Below are positions 63,240 through 64,000 of a stretch of DNA of 64,000 bases, piece by piece. The notes beneath the pieces were generated by a model. It saw only the letters and a program-made list of their open reading frames with translations, did not search any database and had not been told where the DNA came from. Position numbers and translations under genes: made by a program. The stretch's first letter is position 1. Each line of letters begins with the position of its first letter. This DNA comes from Chromatiales bacterium (GTDB lineage Bacteria > Pseudomonadota > Gammaproteobacteria > UBA6429 > Thiohalophilaceae). The DNA is taken from NCBI GenBank assembly GCA_026984045.1, contig JALSSV010000013.1, forward strand, positions 1-64,000. The letters are read 5' to 3'.

Positions 63240-64000
63240 ATGGGCAAGCATTACGATCTTCTCGCCATCGGCGGCGGCAGCGGCGGGCTGTCGGCGGCGG
63301 AGCGGGCCGCGCTGTACGGCAAAAAGGCCGCTGTCATCGAGCAGGCCAGACTGGGCGGCACCTGCGTCAACGTCGGCTGCGTGCCCAAGAAGGTGATGTG
63401 GTTCGCCTCGGGGATCGCCGAAACCTTCCGCGATGCGCCCGGCTACGGTTTCGAGGTGGATCTCAAGGCCTTCGACTGGGGCCGCCTGGTCAGGGCCCGC
63501 GACGAGTACATCCGCAACATCAATACCTGGTACGTGGACTACCTGAGCGAGTCCAACATCGACGTGATCCACGGCACCGCCCGCTTCGTGGACAACCGCA
63601 CCGTGGAAGTGGACGGCGAGACCTACACCGCCGATCACATCGTCATCGCCCCCGGCGGGGTGCCCGTCGTGCCGGATCTGCCCGGCAAGGAACACGTTCT
63701 CACCTCCGACGGCTTCTTCGCGCTCGAGGAACAGCCGCAGCGGGTGGCGGTGGTGGGCGCCGGCTACATCGCCGTGGAGCTGGCCGGGCTGCTCAACGGC
63801 CTGGGCTCGGAAGTCTCCCTGCTGCTGCGCAAGGATCACTTCCTGGCCAGCTTCGACGCCATGCTGCGCGACACCCTGATGGAAGAAATGGTCGAGGCCG
63901 GCGTCAACATCATGCCGCGGATCAGCGTGGAGCGGATCGACAGGCAGGGCGACGGCAAGCTGACCCTGCACTGCGCCGCCGGCGTCACCCTGGCCGACTA
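63240..64000 (+). CDS. gor: glutathione reductase, 5' part (runs off the window)
   Basis: At least 253 residues from ATG 63240; the 3' end lies beyond the window. FAD site LLAIGGGSGGLSAAERAA, redox pair GGTCVNVGCVPKK (Cys about 42 and 47) and NADP-binding start VAVVGAGYIAVELAGLL. These features and the spacing are those of glutathione-disulfide reductase, with other pyridine-nucleotide disulfide reductases less likely. A perfect TATAAT lies at 63170-63175, but no good -35 sits at 16-18 bp. It follows the copper-oxidase terminator, so it is transcribed separately. Confidence 0.92.
   Translation, partial: MGKHYDLLAIGGGSGGLSAAERAALYGKKAAVIEQARLGGTCVNVGCVPKKVMWFASGIAETFRDAPGYGFEVDLKAFDWGRLVRARDEYIRNINTWYVDYLSESNIDVIHGTARFVDNRTVEVDGETYTADHIVIAPGGVPVVPDLPGKEHVLTSDGFFALEEQPQRVAVVGAGYIAVELAGLLNGLGSEVSLLLRKDHFLASFDAMLRDTLMEEMVEAGVNIMPRISVERIDRQGDGKLTLHCAAGVTLAD

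Overview
The window comes from a GC-rich, respiring gammaproteobacterium that is not an enteric. The best evidence is gene order. The block dgcP-like / endonuclease-phosphatase / dsbA / cytochrome c4 / small cytochrome c / engB / polA / DUF2782 / thrB, and the block fmt-def / LysM / dprA / tsaC / hemF, both follow the Pseudomonas aeruginosa order as I remember it, with extra genes inserted. c-type cytochromes, a single-heme cytochrome-porin, aerobic hemF, OxyR, a bacteriohemerythrin and a copper-oxidase pair point to aerobic or microaerobic life, perhaps among the Chromatiales-type lithotrophs. That last placement is inference. I saw no tRNA, rRNA, CRISPR array, prophage or intact insertion sequence.

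Layout. 0-6 kb: polyphosphate genes ppx and ppk, plus an OlsF-like bifunctional acyltransferase whose promoter carries a PhoB-type box (a phosphate-limitation theme). 6-13 kb: diguanylate cyclase, endonuclease/phosphatase, acetolactate-synthase-like enzyme, DsbA and two cytochromes c on the minus strand, then engB. 13-21.6 kb: sixA, a cytochrome-porin, an unknown outer-membrane barrel, polA, a LOG-family protein, DUF2782 and thrB. 21.6-25.3 kb: an AT-rich island of perfect palindromes, then TRAP transporter dctQ-dctM, msrB and a Tat-exported TRAP binding protein. 25.4-35 kb: a GGDEF-EAL protein, a lipoprotein, uvrD, an Hpt-REC-GGDEF regulator, oxyR and a TlpA fusion. 35-45 kb: hemF, tsaC, purE, topA, smg, dprA, a LysM lipoprotein, def and fmt. 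45-57 kb: a triple-BON protein, a 2Fe-2S flavin reductase, an SDR protein, a stand-alone CZB zinc protein behind a flagellar-type promoter, a DUF4136 lipoprotein, an orphan ParA, ubiD, nhaA, a quinone oxidoreductase, an SH3 membrane protein and prlC. 57-64 kb: srkA, a MipA/OmpV-like barrel, hemerythrin, a Crp/Fnr regulator, a two-gene multicopper oxidase and the start of glutathione reductase.

The most interesting part is the 60-63 kb copper-oxidase pair. The two proteins appear to share one set of copper ligands. Only the first has a (Tat) signal peptide, and the second begins with a Met/Gly repeat, which suggests a split oxidase exported as a complex. Other leads are the PhoB-type box before the ornithine-lipid-like/ppk operon, a sigma-28 promoter in front of the CZB gene, the palindrome island before the TRAP genes, and several families of short palindromic repeats (REP/REPIN-like), with one 171-bp MITE-like element, in the gaps between genes.
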